Positions 35,565-45,018 of a DNA stretch of 64,000 bases are shown piece by piece. The position numbers and the translations under genes were made by a program. Source of the DNA: Paracoccaceae bacterium (GTDB taxonomy: Bacteria; Pseudomonadota; Alphaproteobacteria; Rhodobacterales; Rhodobacteraceae); the NCBI GenBank assembly GCA_002709405.1, contig PAQV01000066.1, positions 1 to 64,000 on the forward strand, in the 5' to 3' direction. The notes below the pieces were generated by a model. It was not told where the DNA came from. It saw nothing but the letters and a program-made list of their open reading frames with translations, and ran no database searches. Position 1 is the first letter of the stretch, and the number at the start of each line of letters is the position of its first letter.

Positions 35565-36548
35565 TCAGGCGGCCTGCGACGCGGGCGCGCCGGTCACGTG
35601 GTGGCAGGCGGCGGTCTGGCCGGGGGCGGTGGCGCGCAGAGGGGGCGCCTTGGCCCGGCAGATGTCGGTGGCGATGGCACAGCGGGGATGAAAGGCGCAG
35701 CCCGGGGGCCGTTTGGCCGGGTTGGGCGGCTCGCCCTGCAGGATCACGCGGGTCTCCAGCGGCCGCCCCGGTTCGGGCACGGACGAGATCAGGGCCTGCG
35801 TGTAGGGGTGCTGCGGGTTGGCAAAGAGCCGCTCGGCCGGGCCGTCCTCGACGATGCGGCCCAGGTACATGACGGCCACGCGGTCGCACAGGTTGCGCAC
35901 CACTTTCAGGTCGTGGGAGATGAAGACCATGGCCAGGCGGCGGCCCCCTTGCAGGTCGCGCAGCAGGTTCACCACCTGGGCCTGGATCGACACGTCCAGG
36001 CCCGAGACGGGCTCGTCGCAGACCAGCAGGTCGGGGTTGGTGGCCAGCGCCCGGGCGATCACCACCCGCTGGCGCTGGCCGCCGGACAATTCATGCGGGT
36101 AGCGGTCGGCCTGGTCGGGCCGCAGACCGACCGAGCGCATCAGGTCGTGCACGCGGGCGTCGCGCTCGGCCGGGGTGCCAAAGGCATGGACATCCAGCGG
36201 CTCGCGGATCTGCACCGAAATCGTCAGCCGCCGGTCGAGCGCGGCCAGCGGGTCCTGGTAGACCATCTGCATCCGGGCCCGCAGCGCCCGCCACTCGGGC
36301 GTTTTCGGCGCGGGCAGGGGGCAGCCGTTGAACCGCACCTCGCCCTCTTGCGCGGGATCGACGCCCAACAGCATCCGCCCCAGCGTGGATTTGCCCGATC
36401 CGCTTTCGCCGACAATGCCCAGGGTCTCGCCCGGATGCACCGCCAGGCTGACGCCGTCGACGGCCCGGATGGGCGTGGGGCGGGCAAAGAGGCCCTGCCG
36501 GCCTTGGTAGATGCGGACAAGGTCCCGCGCGTCCAGAACGGGGGTCAT
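35565..36548 (-). CDS. Dipeptide-type ABC transporter ATPase, OppF/DppF-like
   Basis: 327 residues. Walker [10 protein letters not shown]-loop VYQDP, signature LSGGQRQRVVIARAL, Walker B LLVCDEPVSGLD and H-loop ISHDL are intact; C-terminal PYTQALISSVPEP followed by GCAFHPRC. The SGLDVSIQAQVVNLLRDLQ stretch is typical of the F subunit. ATG overlaps the stop of the D-type ATPase. Confidence 0.93.
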   Translation of the reverse strand: MTPVLDARDLVRIYQGRQGLFARPTPIRAVDGVSLAVHPGETLGIVGESGSGKSTLGRMLLGVDPAQEGEVRFNGCPLPAPKTPEWRALRARMQMVYQDPLAALDRRLTISVQIREPLDVHAFGTPAERDARVHDLMRSVGLRPDQADRYPHELSGGQRQRVVIARALATNPDLLVCDEPVSGLDVSIQAQVVNLLRDLQGGRRLAMVFISHDLKVVRNLCDRVAVMYLGRIVEDGPAERLFANPQHPYTQALISSVPEPGRPLETRVILQGEPPNPAKRPPGCAFHPRCAIATDICRAKAPPLRATAPGQTAACHHVTGAPASQAA

Positions 36549-37549
36549 GGGTGCACTCCTTCCCGGGGCGCGTGCACGTCTTCGCGGGCGGCCGGGGCTT
36601 CGGGCAGGGGGTAGGCGCAGGCCAGGTGGCGGCCGTCCCGCTGGGCCAGCAGGTCGGGCCGTTCACCGTGGCAGAAGTCGCGCGCATGGGTGCAGCGGGG
36701 CGCAAAGGCGCAGCCGGCGGGCAGCTTGCGCGGGTCGGGGACGGTGCCCTGGATCGGGGTCAGGGCCACGCGCGGCCCGTCCAGCCGGGGCAGGGCATCG
36801 AACAGGCCCCGCGTGTAGGGATGACGCGGCCGGTCGAACAGCTGGCCGACGGCACCCTGTTCGACGATGCGCCCGGCATACATCACGCAGACCCGTTCGC
36901 AGACCTGGGCCACCGCGCCCAGGTCGTGGCTGATGAAGACGGTGGCCATGTTCATCTCGGCCCGCAGCCGGACCAGCAGGTCGAGGATCTGCGCCTGGAT
37001 CGTGGCATCAAGCGCCGTCGTGGGTTCATCGGCGATCAGCAGGTCGGGTTCGCCCGCCAGGGCCATGGCGATCATCAGGCGCTGGCACTGGCCGCCGGAA
37101 AATTCGTGGGGATAAAGCGCAAACCGCCCCCGCGCGTCGGGAATGCCGACCATGTCCATCAGGCGCAGGGCTTCTTGCTTTGCTGGCTTGCCGGTCAGGC
37201 CGCGATGCAGTTTCAGCGCCTCGCACAGCTGCCGGCCGACCTTCAGCACCGGGTTCAACGCGCTGGAGGGATCCTGGAAGATCATCGCGATGCGCCCGCC
37301 GCGGACCTGTTCCAGCTGGGTGCGGGGAGCGCCGGTCAGGTCGGTGTCCCCCAGCGTGACCCGGCCCGACACAGAGGCCTTGGACGGCAGCAACCCCAGC
37401 GCGGCCAGCCAGGTCACCGACTTGCCGCAGCCGCTTTCGCCGACCAGCCCCAGGGCCTCGCCCGGACGGACATCAAGGTCGATGCCGTGCAGCACCGGTA
37501 CGCTGTCGAAGGCGACCTTCAGGTCCCGGATCTCGACCAGGTTGGTCAT
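36545..37549 (-). CDS. Dipeptide-type ABC transporter ATPase, OppD/DppD-like
   Basis: 334 residues. Walker [10 protein letters not shown]-loop [11 protein letters not shown], signature [15 protein letters not shown] (Cys replaces the usual Met/Arg), Walker [14 protein letters not shown]-loop ISHDL and C-terminal GCAFAPRC. Start set at 37549, MTNLVEI, with AAAGA upstream; the open frame upstream to 37621 runs into the inter-gene hairpin. Separated from the binding-protein gene by a 104-base spacer with that hairpin. Confidence 0.92.
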   Translation of the reverse strand: MTNLVEIRDLKVAFDSVPVLHGIDLDVRPGEALGLVGESGCGKSVTWLAALGLLPSKASVSGRVTLGDTDLTGAPRTQLEQVRGGRIAMIFQDPSSALNPVLKVGRQLCEALKLHRGLTGKPAKQEALRLMDMVGIPDARGRFALYPHEFSGGQCQRLMIAMALAGEPDLLIADEPTTALDATIQAQILDLLVRLRAEMNMATVFISHDLGAVAQVCERVCVMYAGRIVEQGAVGQLFDRPRHPYTRGLFDALPRLDGPRVALTPIQGTVPDPRKLPAGCAFAPRCTHARDFCHGERPDLLAQRDGRHLACAYPLPEAPAAREDVHAPREGVHP

Positions 37550-37608
37550 TGGCTGTCTTTCTTTTTCAGGGCTTTGGGGCGTTGGTTGGGGGGGCAAAAA
37601 CGGCAAAT

Positions 37609-37634
37609 CCCCGGCGGGCACGGACCCGCCGGGG
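37609..37634 (-). terminator. Strong intra-operon hairpin after the binding-protein gene
   Basis: Perfect 10-bp stem CCCCGGCGGG (37609-37618) with CCCGCCGGGG (37625-37634). On the - strand it is followed by ATTTGCCGTTTTTGCC. Placed 20 bases after the binding-protein stop, it should act as an attenuator and 3' stabiliser, giving far more binding protein than permease/ATPase. Confidence 0.75.
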
Positions 37635-37653
37635 AGCGCGTATCACGGCCGGA

Positions 37654-39297
37654 TCAGCCGTCGACGCGCCAGTTCTCGGCCCGGAAATCCATGGCAAAGG
37701 CGGGGGCCGCCTTCCAGTTCAGGTCTGACCGCATGCCGGTGAAGACGGCGTTCTGGTGCAGCAGCTGATAGGCCGGATCCTCGCGTTCGCAGATCTCCAG
37801 CATGCGGGCGAAGGCCTGCTTGCGCTTTGCCCGGTCGGTCGAGGTCTCCATGACCTGCGACAGGGTGTTGACCTCGTCGTTGGTCCATTCGCCGCGCTGC
37901 TGGGGCACGCTGTTGGGCCCGAACTGGGTGACCATCGGCGTGATCGGATCGTTGATCGTGTTCGAGGCCGACCAGTCGCGCACACCGGCCTGGGTGCTGA
38001 AGTCCATGATCTGGCCCCAGTTTTCCTTCATCTCGATCTCGACGTTCAGACCGGCCTGTTTCCACATCTCGACCAGGATCTGCCCGGTGGGCACCTGGTT
38101 GGTGTAGTAGTTGTTCAGCAGCCGGTAAGGGATCGCGTCGCCCTTGTAGCCGGCCTGTTTCAGCAGGTCGCGGGCCAGCTGGGGGTTGTATTCGGGCACC
38201 GTCCAGCCCTCGATGAACATGTCCGAGCTGCGGAAGCTTTCGAACTGCAACCCGGCCGGGATCACCGTCATGCCGCCCCAAAGCGCCTGCACGATGGCAT
38301 CGCGGTCGATCGCATGGGTCATGGCCCGGCGCACCAGCGGGTCGGCCAGGATCTCGTTGCCGGTATTGAAGACCGAGATGCGGTGGTTCCAGATGGTCGA
38401 GTTCTGGACCTCGAAACCGTCGGTGTTCATCACCACGCCGATCTGGTCGGGGGGCAAGTCGCAGGCGAAATCGTATTCGCCCGACAGCAGGCCATTCACG
38501 CGGCTGGCGACCTCGGGGACCTCGACGAAGGTGATGCGCTCCAGCGGCGGGCGGCCGCCCCAGTAGTCGTCGAAGGCATGCAGGGTCAGCGACACGTCCG
38601 GGCGGTGGTCCTCGACGTAATAGGGGCCGGTGGTGACGGGCTTGTCGGCCCAGGCGGCATAGCTGTCGGCCTCGTCCCAGGCGCGGCGGTTCAGGATCTG
38701 GCTGCCCCCGGAATAAAGCCGGCCTTCCAGCGTGACGTCGGGCGTCGCGTTGTGGAAGCGCACGGTGTACCTGTCGACGATTTCCACGCCGGCCAGCGAC
38801 GGCCACTTGCGCCGGCCGATCCCGGGCAGCGAGGCGGGAATGTCCTTGGCGGTCTCGGGCTTGTAATCCGCCGCGAAGATGGTCTTGCCGCCGGCCGGCT
38901 CGGTGTCGCCAAAGACCCGCTCGGGCGAGAACGAGAAGGCCACGTCCTCGGCCGTCATCTCGTCTCCGTTATGGAACTTGACGCCCTGCCGCAGCTTCAG
39001 TTCCAGCGTCTGGTCGTCGACGCGGTGCCATTCGGTGGCCAGGCCCGGGACGGGACCCTGGTCGCCCATCCAGTCGCGCAGGATCAGGCCTTCCCAGAGG
39101 TTGGGGTAGAACACGCGCTCGCCGACGTTGGATTGTTCGTTCCAGACGTCCAGCGTGTTGTTGTTGGTGATCTTCTGCACGGCGATGGTGATCGACGGGC
39201 GAGCCGCGCCTTGCGCGCGCAGGTAGCCGGGCAGCACCAGGGTGCCGGCGGTGGCGCCCATCAGGCCAAGCGCGTGCCGTCTGTTCAGTCGGATCAT
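37654..39297 (-). CDS. Dipeptide-type ABC transporter substrate-binding protein (SBP family 5), Tat signal
   Basis: 547 residues. N-terminus MIRLNRRHALGLMG with twin arginines and a hydrophobic stretch, cleavage near residue 30, so probably Tat-exported. SBP5 signatures: LRQGVKFHNGDEMTAEDVAFS (in pieces, about 115-135), DPLVRRAMTHAIDRDAI (about 300-320). Start 39297 chosen for GGAGA 7 bases upstream; upstream frame lacks coding character. First gene of its operon; the cargo could be a peptide, glycoside or other small compound, and the divergent TIM-barrel enzyme hints at a sugar-like or inositol-like ligand. Confidence 0.9.
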   Translation of the reverse strand: MIRLNRRHALGLMGATAGTLVLPGYLRAQGAARPSITIAVQKITNNNTLDVWNEQSNVGERVFYPNLWEGLILRDWMGDQGPVPGLATEWHRVDDQTLELKLRQGVKFHNGDEMTAEDVAFSFSPERVFGDTEPAGGKTIFAADYKPETAKDIPASLPGIGRRKWPSLAGVEIVDRYTVRFHNATPDVTLEGRLYSGGSQILNRRAWDEADSYAAWADKPVTTGPYYVEDHRPDVSLTLHAFDDYWGGRPPLERITFVEVPEVASRVNGLLSGEYDFACDLPPDQIGVVMNTDGFEVQNSTIWNHRISVFNTGNEILADPLVRRAMTHAIDRDAIVQALWGGMTVIPAGLQFESFRSSDMFIEGWTVPEYNPQLARDLLKQAGYKGDAIPYRLLNNYYTNQVPTGQILVEMWKQAGLNVEIEMKENWGQIMDFSTQAGVRDWSASNTINDPITPMVTQFGPNSVPQQRGEWTNDEVNTLSQVMETSTDRAKRKQAFARMLEICEREDPAYQLLHQNAVFTGMRSDLNWKAAPAFAMDFRAENWRVDG

Positions 39298-39587
39298 GTC
39301 GAAATCTCCTGGGACCCCGGGGCGGATGCTGGATCGTCCGGGCTGAAAAGGGGGCAGGGCTGGCCGCGTGCCGGTGTCTCTGACGGGGCCCTTCAAACCT
39401 GCCGCCATGACAGCCGAGAGACGGTTTCTTGAAGCTTCCACGACGTGCGGATTACGTCTTCATGACGGAGCGGTCTGGCGCCTGTCCTGCAATCTAAATG
39501 TCATGATCCGGGCCTATCGGGGGCCCAGGTGCCCGGCCCGGCCAGCCCGGGGCGCGCGGGCCCTGATCCCATCTGACGGAGCCTTCC

Positions 39588-40406
39588 ATGACCTCACTAC
39601 CCGTATTGGGCGCGGCGATACCGCTGGACGCCCTGGACACCCACCGCGACTGGCTGATCGCCGACCAGCGCGACCTGGAGCTGCAGGATTTCATCTCGGC
39701 CGACGTGCTGAACGGTGACTGGCAGCCGCTGGTTGACCGGGCCCTGGCGCTGCTGGACGGCTACTCCGGCCGGCTGGGGATTCACGGGCCGTTCTGGGGG
39801 CTCAACATCGCCAATCCCGATCCGGACATGCGCGCGCTGACCACGAGGCGGATGACCCAGGGCCTGGCCGTGTGCGAGGCGCTCGGGGCCACCCAGATGG
39901 TCATCCACAGCCCCTATTCGACCTGGATGTACAACAACCTGGACAATATCGCCGGGCAACGCCAGGCCGTCATCGACCTGACCCATGACACGCTGGATCC
40001 GGTCGTTGCCCGGGCCGAGGCCGCCGGCGTGACCATGGTCATCGAGAACATCGAGGACAAGGACCCCGAGGCCCGCCGCACCCTGGCCCAAAGCTTCGAC
40101 AGCGCGGCCGTCCAGGTGTCGATCGACACGGGCCACGCGCATTATGCCCATGGCTCCACCGGCGCGCCGCCGGTCGATTACTATGTCAAGTCGGCCGGAG
40201 AGATGCTGCACCACATCCACCTTCAGGACGCCGACGGCTATGCCGACCGGCATTGGGCGATCGGCAAGGGCACGGTCAACTGGCCCGCGGTCTTCGCGGC
40301 CCTGGCGCCCCTGGGCGACCGGCCCCGCCTGATCATGGAGCTGCGCGACAAGGCCGGCATCCTGCCATCGGCGGCCTATCTCGAAGGGCTGGGCTTGGCG
40401 CGCTGA
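39588..40406 (+). CDS. Sugar-phosphate isomerase/epimerase-like TIM-barrel protein
   Basis: 272 residues, xylose-isomerase-like AP2 endonuclease fold: IHGPFWGLN (about 64-72), MVIENIEDKD (about 145-154), VSIDTGHAHYAHG (about 176-188, metal ligands D and H), and HHIHLQDADGYADRHWAIGKGTVNW (split around 205-229) with the histidine and the final glutamate in LIMELRDK. These bind a divalent metal and isomerise, epimerise or dehydrate polyols or keto acids. ACGGAG upstream of the ATG. Divergent from the ABC operon (290-base spacer). Confidence 0.87.
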   Translation: MTSLPVLGAAIPLDALDTHRDWLIADQRDLELQDFISADVLNGDWQPLVDRALALLDGYSGRLGIHGPFWGLNIANPDPDMRALTTRRMTQGLAVCEALGATQMVIHSPYSTWMYNNLDNIAGQRQAVIDLTHDTLDPVVARAEAAGVTMVIENIEDKDPEARRTLAQSFDSAAVQVSIDTGHAHYAHGSTGAPPVDYYVKSAGEMLHHIHLQDADGYADRHWAIGKGTVNWPAVFAALAPLGDRPRLIMELRDKAGILPSAAYLEGLGLAR

Positions 40407-40652
40407 ATGCCTGGAGCGGGAGCGGGGGTGGGGCCGGTTGATCCGCGGCCCTGTCCCACCTCGCGGCTGGTCGTCTGGCCAGCGACCCCGAAAGCGCTGT
40501 CCCCGGAAAAGCGCCGCCATCCGCTTGACCACGCCGGCCATTGCGGCAAGTCTCGCGCCCCGGATACAGCCCCCACCGCGGGACCGGGGGCCAAGCGAGG
40601 GACACATGATCAGCCACACGTGGACAGGGACCGGCCGGGGGCACCGGACCGG

Positions 40653-41408
40653 ATGAGCACGCCCGACACCGACTGGATCGCCGCGCTTTGCGCGGCCGAC
40701 ACCGATCCCAACCGGGCCGTTCTGGACGGGGCCGATTTCGACCTCGCGGGGGTGCGTGCCCAGCTGGACAGCTACACGCGCACCGATCTGGGCGACGGAA
40801 ACGTGGCCTGGTGCCATCCGGACGCCAGGCTGCCGAAGATCTCGTTCCTGCTGGGCGGGTCGGGTAACATCATCGTCTGGGGCGCGCAGATGCAATCGCG
40901 CCAGCCGGTGGTGGTGAATGGCCATGGCAACCGGATCATCGTCGGGCCCACCCGCCGGTTCAACGCACGGATCGGCGTGACCGGGGACAACAACCTGTTC
41001 TTTTCGGGCAAGGGCTCGACCTGCAACGAGGCCAATTGCGTCCTGCAGGGCACCGGGCGGTCCATCCTGATGGGCAAGGATTGCATGCTGTCCTTCGACG
41101 TGGCCCTGAGGGCGACCGACAGTCACGCGATCGTCGACCTTGATGCGCTGGCGGTCATCAACGAGCCCGACAGCATTCTTCTGGGCGCTCATGTCTGGCT
41201 GGGCGAGGGCGCCTCGGTGCTCAAGGGCGTGCGGATAGGGCGCGGATCCATCCTGGCCTCGCGCGGGCTGGCCGTTTCGGATCTGCCCGCGCGGGTTCTG
41301 GCCGTTGGTGCTCCGGCGAAGGTGCAGCGCCAGAACGTGTCTTGGACCCGCCAGCCGGATCCCGACCAGGAGGCCATAGAGGCGCTGGCCCGCAGGTACC
41401 CGGACTGA
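40653..41408 (+). CDS. Left-handed beta-helix (hexapeptide) protein, acetyltransferase-like
   Basis: 251 residues. The middle and C-terminal parts show the repeated [LIV]-G-x4 pattern (NIIVWGAQ, RIIVGPTR, HVWLGEGASVLKGVRIGRGSILASRG) ending in VLAVGAPAKVQR, as in O-acetyltransferases that modify sugars or polysaccharides; a catalytic His is not obvious other than His near AHVWLG. Start 40653 chosen at MSTPDT since the 246-base stretch before it (40407-40652) has no codon bias. The acceptor is unknown. Confidence 0.8.
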   Translation: MSTPDTDWIAALCAADTDPNRAVLDGADFDLAGVRAQLDSYTRTDLGDGNVAWCHPDARLPKISFLLGGSGNIIVWGAQMQSRQPVVVNGHGNRIIVGPTRRFNARIGVTGDNNLFFSGKGSTCNEANCVLQGTGRSILMGKDCMLSFDVALRATDSHAIVDLDALAVINEPDSILLGAHVWLGEGASVLKGVRIGRGSILASRGLAVSDLPARVLAVGAPAKVQRQNVSWTRQPDPDQEAIEALARRYPD

Positions 41409-41687
41409 CGGCATCCCTGCTGATCAGCTGGTGAAAAGACGACCCGTCCTTCGACATACGCGGCCGTCGCCTGCTGGACGGTCCGACCCTGACCTGGCCG
41501 GCAGGGCGCTTGATCGGGCCGATGGCAGCCCGGAGGCCCTGCCGCTTTGATGGGCGATTGGGCCCGGGACGGGGACCCGGGGGCCGCGCGTGCCTTCTGC
41601 CCGGCCGCATAACCCTGTAGGGGCTGGGCAAAGTCCGGGCAGATGGCGTCATGCAGCCCTCGCCCGGTTTCGCGACCGGAGACCCCA

Positions 41688-42752
41688 ATGACCGACGACC
41701 GCATGGGCCTGCCCCAAGACACCGACCACGCGGGGCAATCCCGAAACACTTACCGCGTGGGGCTGTCCCCAAACACCTACCGCGTGGGGCTCTCCCACGA
41801 CATCTTCCGGCCGGACGGCGCGCCCGTCATGTCCCCGGCCAATTATGACAAGCTGGCCGAAGCCGGCTGCATCCCTGTCCCCCTGCCGGAAACCCGGGCC
41901 TTTTCGCCCGCCGACCTGGCCGGGCTGGACGCGGTCATCGTGCGCACCGCCCAGGTGCCGGGCGACACGCTGGAGGCGGCGGCGAAAGACGGGTTCCGGC
42001 ACGTGGCCCGCTTCGGCGCGGGCTACGACAAGGTCGACATCGGCGCGGCCAACCGGGCGGGCGTGGCCGTCACCACGACCCCCGACGCCGTCACCCGCCC
42101 GATCGCGGTGGCCAACATCACGCTGATGCTGACCCTGCTGGCCCAGGTCTCGCGGTTCGATGCCATGGTGCGGGCGGGCCGCTGGGCCGAGCGCGGCTCG
42201 GTCACGGCGCTGACCCCGACTGGCCGGACCCTGGGCATTGTCGGGCTGGGCCGGATCGGCAAGGAAACCGCGCGGCTGGCCCTTGGGCTGGGGATGCGCG
42301 TCGTGGCCTGCACCGGCTCGGGTACGGGCGGGGCCGAAGGGGTCGAGATGATGGGCCTCGACGCGGTCATCGCCCGCTCGGATGTGCTGTGCCTGGCCTG
42401 CCCCCTGACCGAGACCAACCGGGGCATGATGGGGGCCGCGCAATTTGCCGCGATGAAGCCCGGGGCCTATTTCGTCAATACTGCTCGGGGCGGGCTGGTG
42501 GACGAGACCGCGCTGCATGCCGCCTTGACCGAGGGCCCGCTGGCCGGGGCGGCCCTGGACGTCTTTGAAACAGAACCCGTTGCGGCCGATAACCCCTTGT
42601 TGGGGCTGGACAATGTCCTTTTGTCACCCCATGCGGTGGGCACCAGCGACGAGATGTTCAACGTCTGCTGGTTGGGCTGTATCGACGCCGTGACGGCCAT
42701 CCGCGACGGCCGCCCGCCTGCCAGCCTGATCACCGATCCCCCGGCGGGCTGA
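41688..42752 (+). CDS. D-isomer-specific 2-hydroxyacid dehydrogenase
   Basis: 354 residues. NAD-binding GLGRIGKE (about 187-194), catalytic Arg in VNTARGGLVDE (about 268), Glu in FETEP (about 293) and His in LSPHAVG (about 312). Reduces a 2-keto acid to the D-hydroxy acid or the reverse. Start at 41688 after GGAGA. The first 45 codons contain a tandemly repeated 9-codon unit (NTYRVGLS appears twice, with a degenerate third copy before it) ahead of the normal start of homology at VGLSHDIFRP, so the N-terminal extension arose by duplication. Confidence 0.9.
   Translation: MTDDRMGLPQDTDHAGQSRNTYRVGLSPNTYRVGLSHDIFRPDGAPVMSPANYDKLAEAGCIPVPLPETRAFSPADLAGLDAVIVRTAQVPGDTLEAAAKDGFRHVARFGAGYDKVDIGAANRAGVAVTTTPDAVTRPIAVANITLMLTLLAQVSRFDAMVRAGRWAERGSVTALTPTGRTLGIVGLGRIGKETARLALGLGMRVVACTGSGTGGAEGVEMMGLDAVIARSDVLCLACPLTETNRGMMGAAQFAAMKPGAYFVNTARGGLVDETALHAALTEGPLAGAALDVFETEPVAADNPLLGLDNVLLSPHAVGTSDEMFNVCWLGCIDAVTAIRDGRPPASLITDPPAG
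41717..41797 (+). repeat. Three-copy 27-bp tandem repeat inside the dehydrogenase 5' end
   Basis: Copies at 41717-41743 (about 19 of 27 matches), 41744-41770 and 41771-41797 (24 of 27 matches between the last two), unit built around ACCGCGTGGGGCT. Nine codons per unit, so copy-number change keeps frame. An obvious spot for slippage. Confidence 0.8.
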
Positions 42753-42860
42753 CCGGCCCGGGTCCGTCTTCGGGGGCTGATTACAGGGCGCGGGCGTGGG
42801 CCGCCAAACCCGCTGGCGGCATTTCAAAATCGCCCAGGAAATCGGCGTCCGTCACCGAAT

Positions 42861-42953
42861 GTGCATTTTTCGAAATCCACAAGAATGATGGCATAAGATT
42901 TTCCGGTTCAAACTCTGGTGGCGCGTCATTTTTCAGATCACAGGAAAATGCAC
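42861..42953. promoter_or_regulatory. Inverted pair of GTGCATTTT elements upstream of the Lrp gene
   Basis: GTGCATTTT (42861-42869) and its complement AAAATGCAC (42945-42953), centres 84 bp (eight turns) apart, in the control region 42753-42968. Spaced, phased sites of this sort suit Lrp proteins, which wrap DNA. The second copy ends 15 bases before the Lrp ATG. Confidence 0.45.
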
Positions 42954-42968
42954 CCGCCGGAGCCCTTG

Positions 42969-43469
42969 ATGAACCGCACCCTCCTTGATCCCGTCGAACG
43001 CAAGATTGCCCTGCTGTTGCAGGAAGATGGCCGGATGACCACGGCCGAGCTTGCCCGCCGCAGCGGTGCGTCCGAACCGACCGTGCGCAAGAAGTTGCAG
43101 GCGATGCAGGCCAGCGGCGTGCTGAAGGTCCGCGCCTCGGTCGAGCCGGTGCACATGGGCTACCAGGCCTCGGCCTATATCGGGCTGGACGTGGACCGGG
43201 CGCGGATCACCGACGTGGCCAAGTGCCTGGCGGCCTTTCCCTTCATCGACAGCGTATCCGTCACGACGGGACCCTACGACCTGATGCTGAAAGGGAATTT
43301 CGAAACGATTCCAGACCTTTACGACTTTCTCTTCGGTGAGCTGGCCGACATCGAGGGCATCACCGACACCAATTCCTTCCTGGTGTTCCAGAATTTCAAA
43401 TACGAGGGGCATATCCCCGGCATGCCGGCCCCCTCGACCCAGACACTCCCTGAAACCGACGAGGACTGA
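42969..43469 (+). CDS. Lrp/AsnC-family transcriptional regulator
   Basis: 166 residues. Helix-turn-helix LDPVERKIALLLQEDGRMTTAELARRSGASEPTVRKKLQAM (given in order, about 6-46) and a C-terminal RAM domain with SVSVTTGPYDLMLKG (about 98-112). GGAG seven bases before the ATG. The stop is two bases from the LLM monooxygenase start, so regulator and enzyme are co-expressed; an amino-acid-like or related nitrogenous substrate is a fair guess. Confidence 0.9.
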   Translation: MNRTLLDPVERKIALLLQEDGRMTTAELARRSGASEPTVRKKLQAMQASGVLKVRASVEPVHMGYQASAYIGLDVDRARITDVAKCLAAFPFIDSVSVTTGPYDLMLKGNFETIPDLYDFLFGELADIEGITDTNSFLVFQNFKYEGHIPGMPAPSTQTLPETDED

Positions 43470-43471
43470 CC

Positions 43472-44794
43472 ATGGCGCAGCCGTTCCACCTTTCATACTT
43501 CCTGCAGGGATCCAGCGTGCATTCCTGGGGGGCCCCCTTTACCGGCACGATCGGGCAGGATTGGCAAAGTGCAAGCTTTTTCAAGGACCTGGCCCAGGGT
43601 CTTGAACGGGCCTGCTTCGACTACCTGCTGATCGAGGATTCGATCTACGTGGGCGAGAACTGGCAGGGTTCGCGCGATCTGTTCCTGAAGACCGGCCTGT
43701 GCATCCCGCGCCAGGAGCCCTCGGTCGTGGCGACGCTGCTGGCGGCCTCGACCTCGCGCCTGGGGATCGTGCCGACCCTGTCGACCTTCGCCTATCACCC
43801 CTACCTGACGGCCCGGATCACCGGATCGCTCGACCAGATCTCGGGCGGGCGCGCGGGCTGGAACATGGTGACCGGCTCGTCGGATTTCGCCGCACAGAAC
43901 TTTGGCATGCCGGGGATGCCGGAACATGACCAGCGCTACGTCATGGCCGAGGAATACGTCGAGATCGTCAAGGGCCTGTGGGGCAGCTGGGAGCCGGGCG
44001 CGCAGGTCGGCGGGCTGGTCGCGGGCGAGGATTCGGGGCAGCTGTTCGACCCCGAGAAGGTCAAGACGATCGACTTCGAGGGCGAATACTATGCGTCGCG
44101 CGGGCCGCTGAATTCGGGGCCGACGGTGCAGGATCAGCCGGTGATCGCCCAGGCGGGCGGGTCCAAGATGGGCATCAGCTTTGCCGCGCGCCATGCCGAC
44201 ACCATCGTGGCCGCGCCGCACGGGGCCGAGAACATGAAGGCCTACCGCGACCAGGTCCGGGCCCAGATGGTCGAGAACGGCCGCGATCCGGACAGCTGCA
44301 AGGTGCTGTTCCTGGTGTCGCCCATCGTCGAGGAGACCGAGGAAATGGCCCGCTACAAGGCCGACCAGCGCCGGATCGACGCCGAAAAGAACATGGACCT
44401 GCGCCTGGCCCGGCTGGGCTGGTCGATCAACGTCGACTTTTCCGAGTTCGACCTGGACCAGCCGGTGGGCGAGCTGACGACCAACGGCCACCAGACCACT
44501 TTGAAGCAGTTCCTGGAACGGGCCGGCAAGCAGACCCTGCGCGAGGCGGTTCTGGACAGCGCCAGCAAGGGCTACGGCGTCGACCTGGTGGGCACACCCG
44601 AAAGCGTGGCCGGGCAGATGGAAGAGGTCATGGAAACGGCCGGGGGCGATGGCTTCCTGATCGCTCTGGGTGACATGTCGCGCCGGTCGCTGGCCACGAT
44701 CACCGACGGGCTGGTCCCGGCGCTGCAACGGCGCGGGCTGGTGCGGCGCAAGTACGAACACGAAACGCTGCGCGACAACCTGCTGGCGTTCTGA
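43472..44794 (+). CDS. LLM-class flavin-dependent monooxygenase, NtaA/SnaA/DszA-like
   Basis: 440 residues, the NtaA branch length. Bacterial-luciferase fold with TLSTFAYHPYLTARITGSLDQISGGRAGWNMVTG (pieces, about 103-137) and AQAGGSKMGISFAA (about 224-237), both FMN-pocket signatures. Members oxidise chelators, sulfides, alkyl thiols or amines using reduced FMN supplied by a separate reductase; no reductase gene is adjacent. Co-transcribed with the Lrp regulator and closed by a hairpin. Confidence 0.88.
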   Translation: MAQPFHLSYFLQGSSVHSWGAPFTGTIGQDWQSASFFKDLAQGLERACFDYLLIEDSIYVGENWQGSRDLFLKTGLCIPRQEPSVVATLLAASTSRLGIVPTLSTFAYHPYLTARITGSLDQISGGRAGWNMVTGSSDFAAQNFGMPGMPEHDQRYVMAEEYVEIVKGLWGSWEPGAQVGGLVAGEDSGQLFDPEKVKTIDFEGEYYASRGPLNSGPTVQDQPVIAQAGGSKMGISFAARHADTIVAAPHGAENMKAYRDQVRAQMVENGRDPDSCKVLFLVSPIVEETEEMARYKADQRRIDAEKNMDLRLARLGWSINVDFSEFDLDQPVGELTTNGHQTTLKQFLERAGKQTLREAVLDSASKGYGVDLVGTPESVAGQMEEVMETAGGDGFLIALGDMSRRSLATITDGLVPALQRRGLVRRKYEHETLRDNLLAF

Positions 44795-44853
44795 TCAGAA
44801 CCTCCCGGCGCCCGTCGCGGCGCCGGGGTCTTCCCCGGGCGTTTCCCGGTCCG

Positions 44854-44880
44854 CGCGCGGGGTTTCCCGCGCGTTATTCC
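44854..44880 (+). terminator. Terminator after the LLM monooxygenase
   Basis: Perfect 8-bp stem CGCGCGGG (44854-44861) with CCCGCGCG (44866-44873), tetraloop, then TTATTCC. The 224-base spacer to the molybdenum hydroxylase operon (44795-45018) holds no gene. Confidence 0.65.
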
Positions 44881-45018
44881 TTCGCCTGCCGGGGGCAGGA
44901 CAGAATCCGCTTGTGCAGCAACGGTGTGGATGGTCACAATGGCGCCCGGAAGGATCCAGGCCACAGCAACGGCCTCTGCCCCGATCGGGCAGGCAGGCTG
45001 CAGCCGAAAGGAGTTCAC

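Noticed and set aside
40407-40652. Possible upstream coding extension or broken gene before the beta-helix protein
   Set aside because: Frames here show Pro/Arg-rich shadow composition, no motif and no RBS; treated as spacer.
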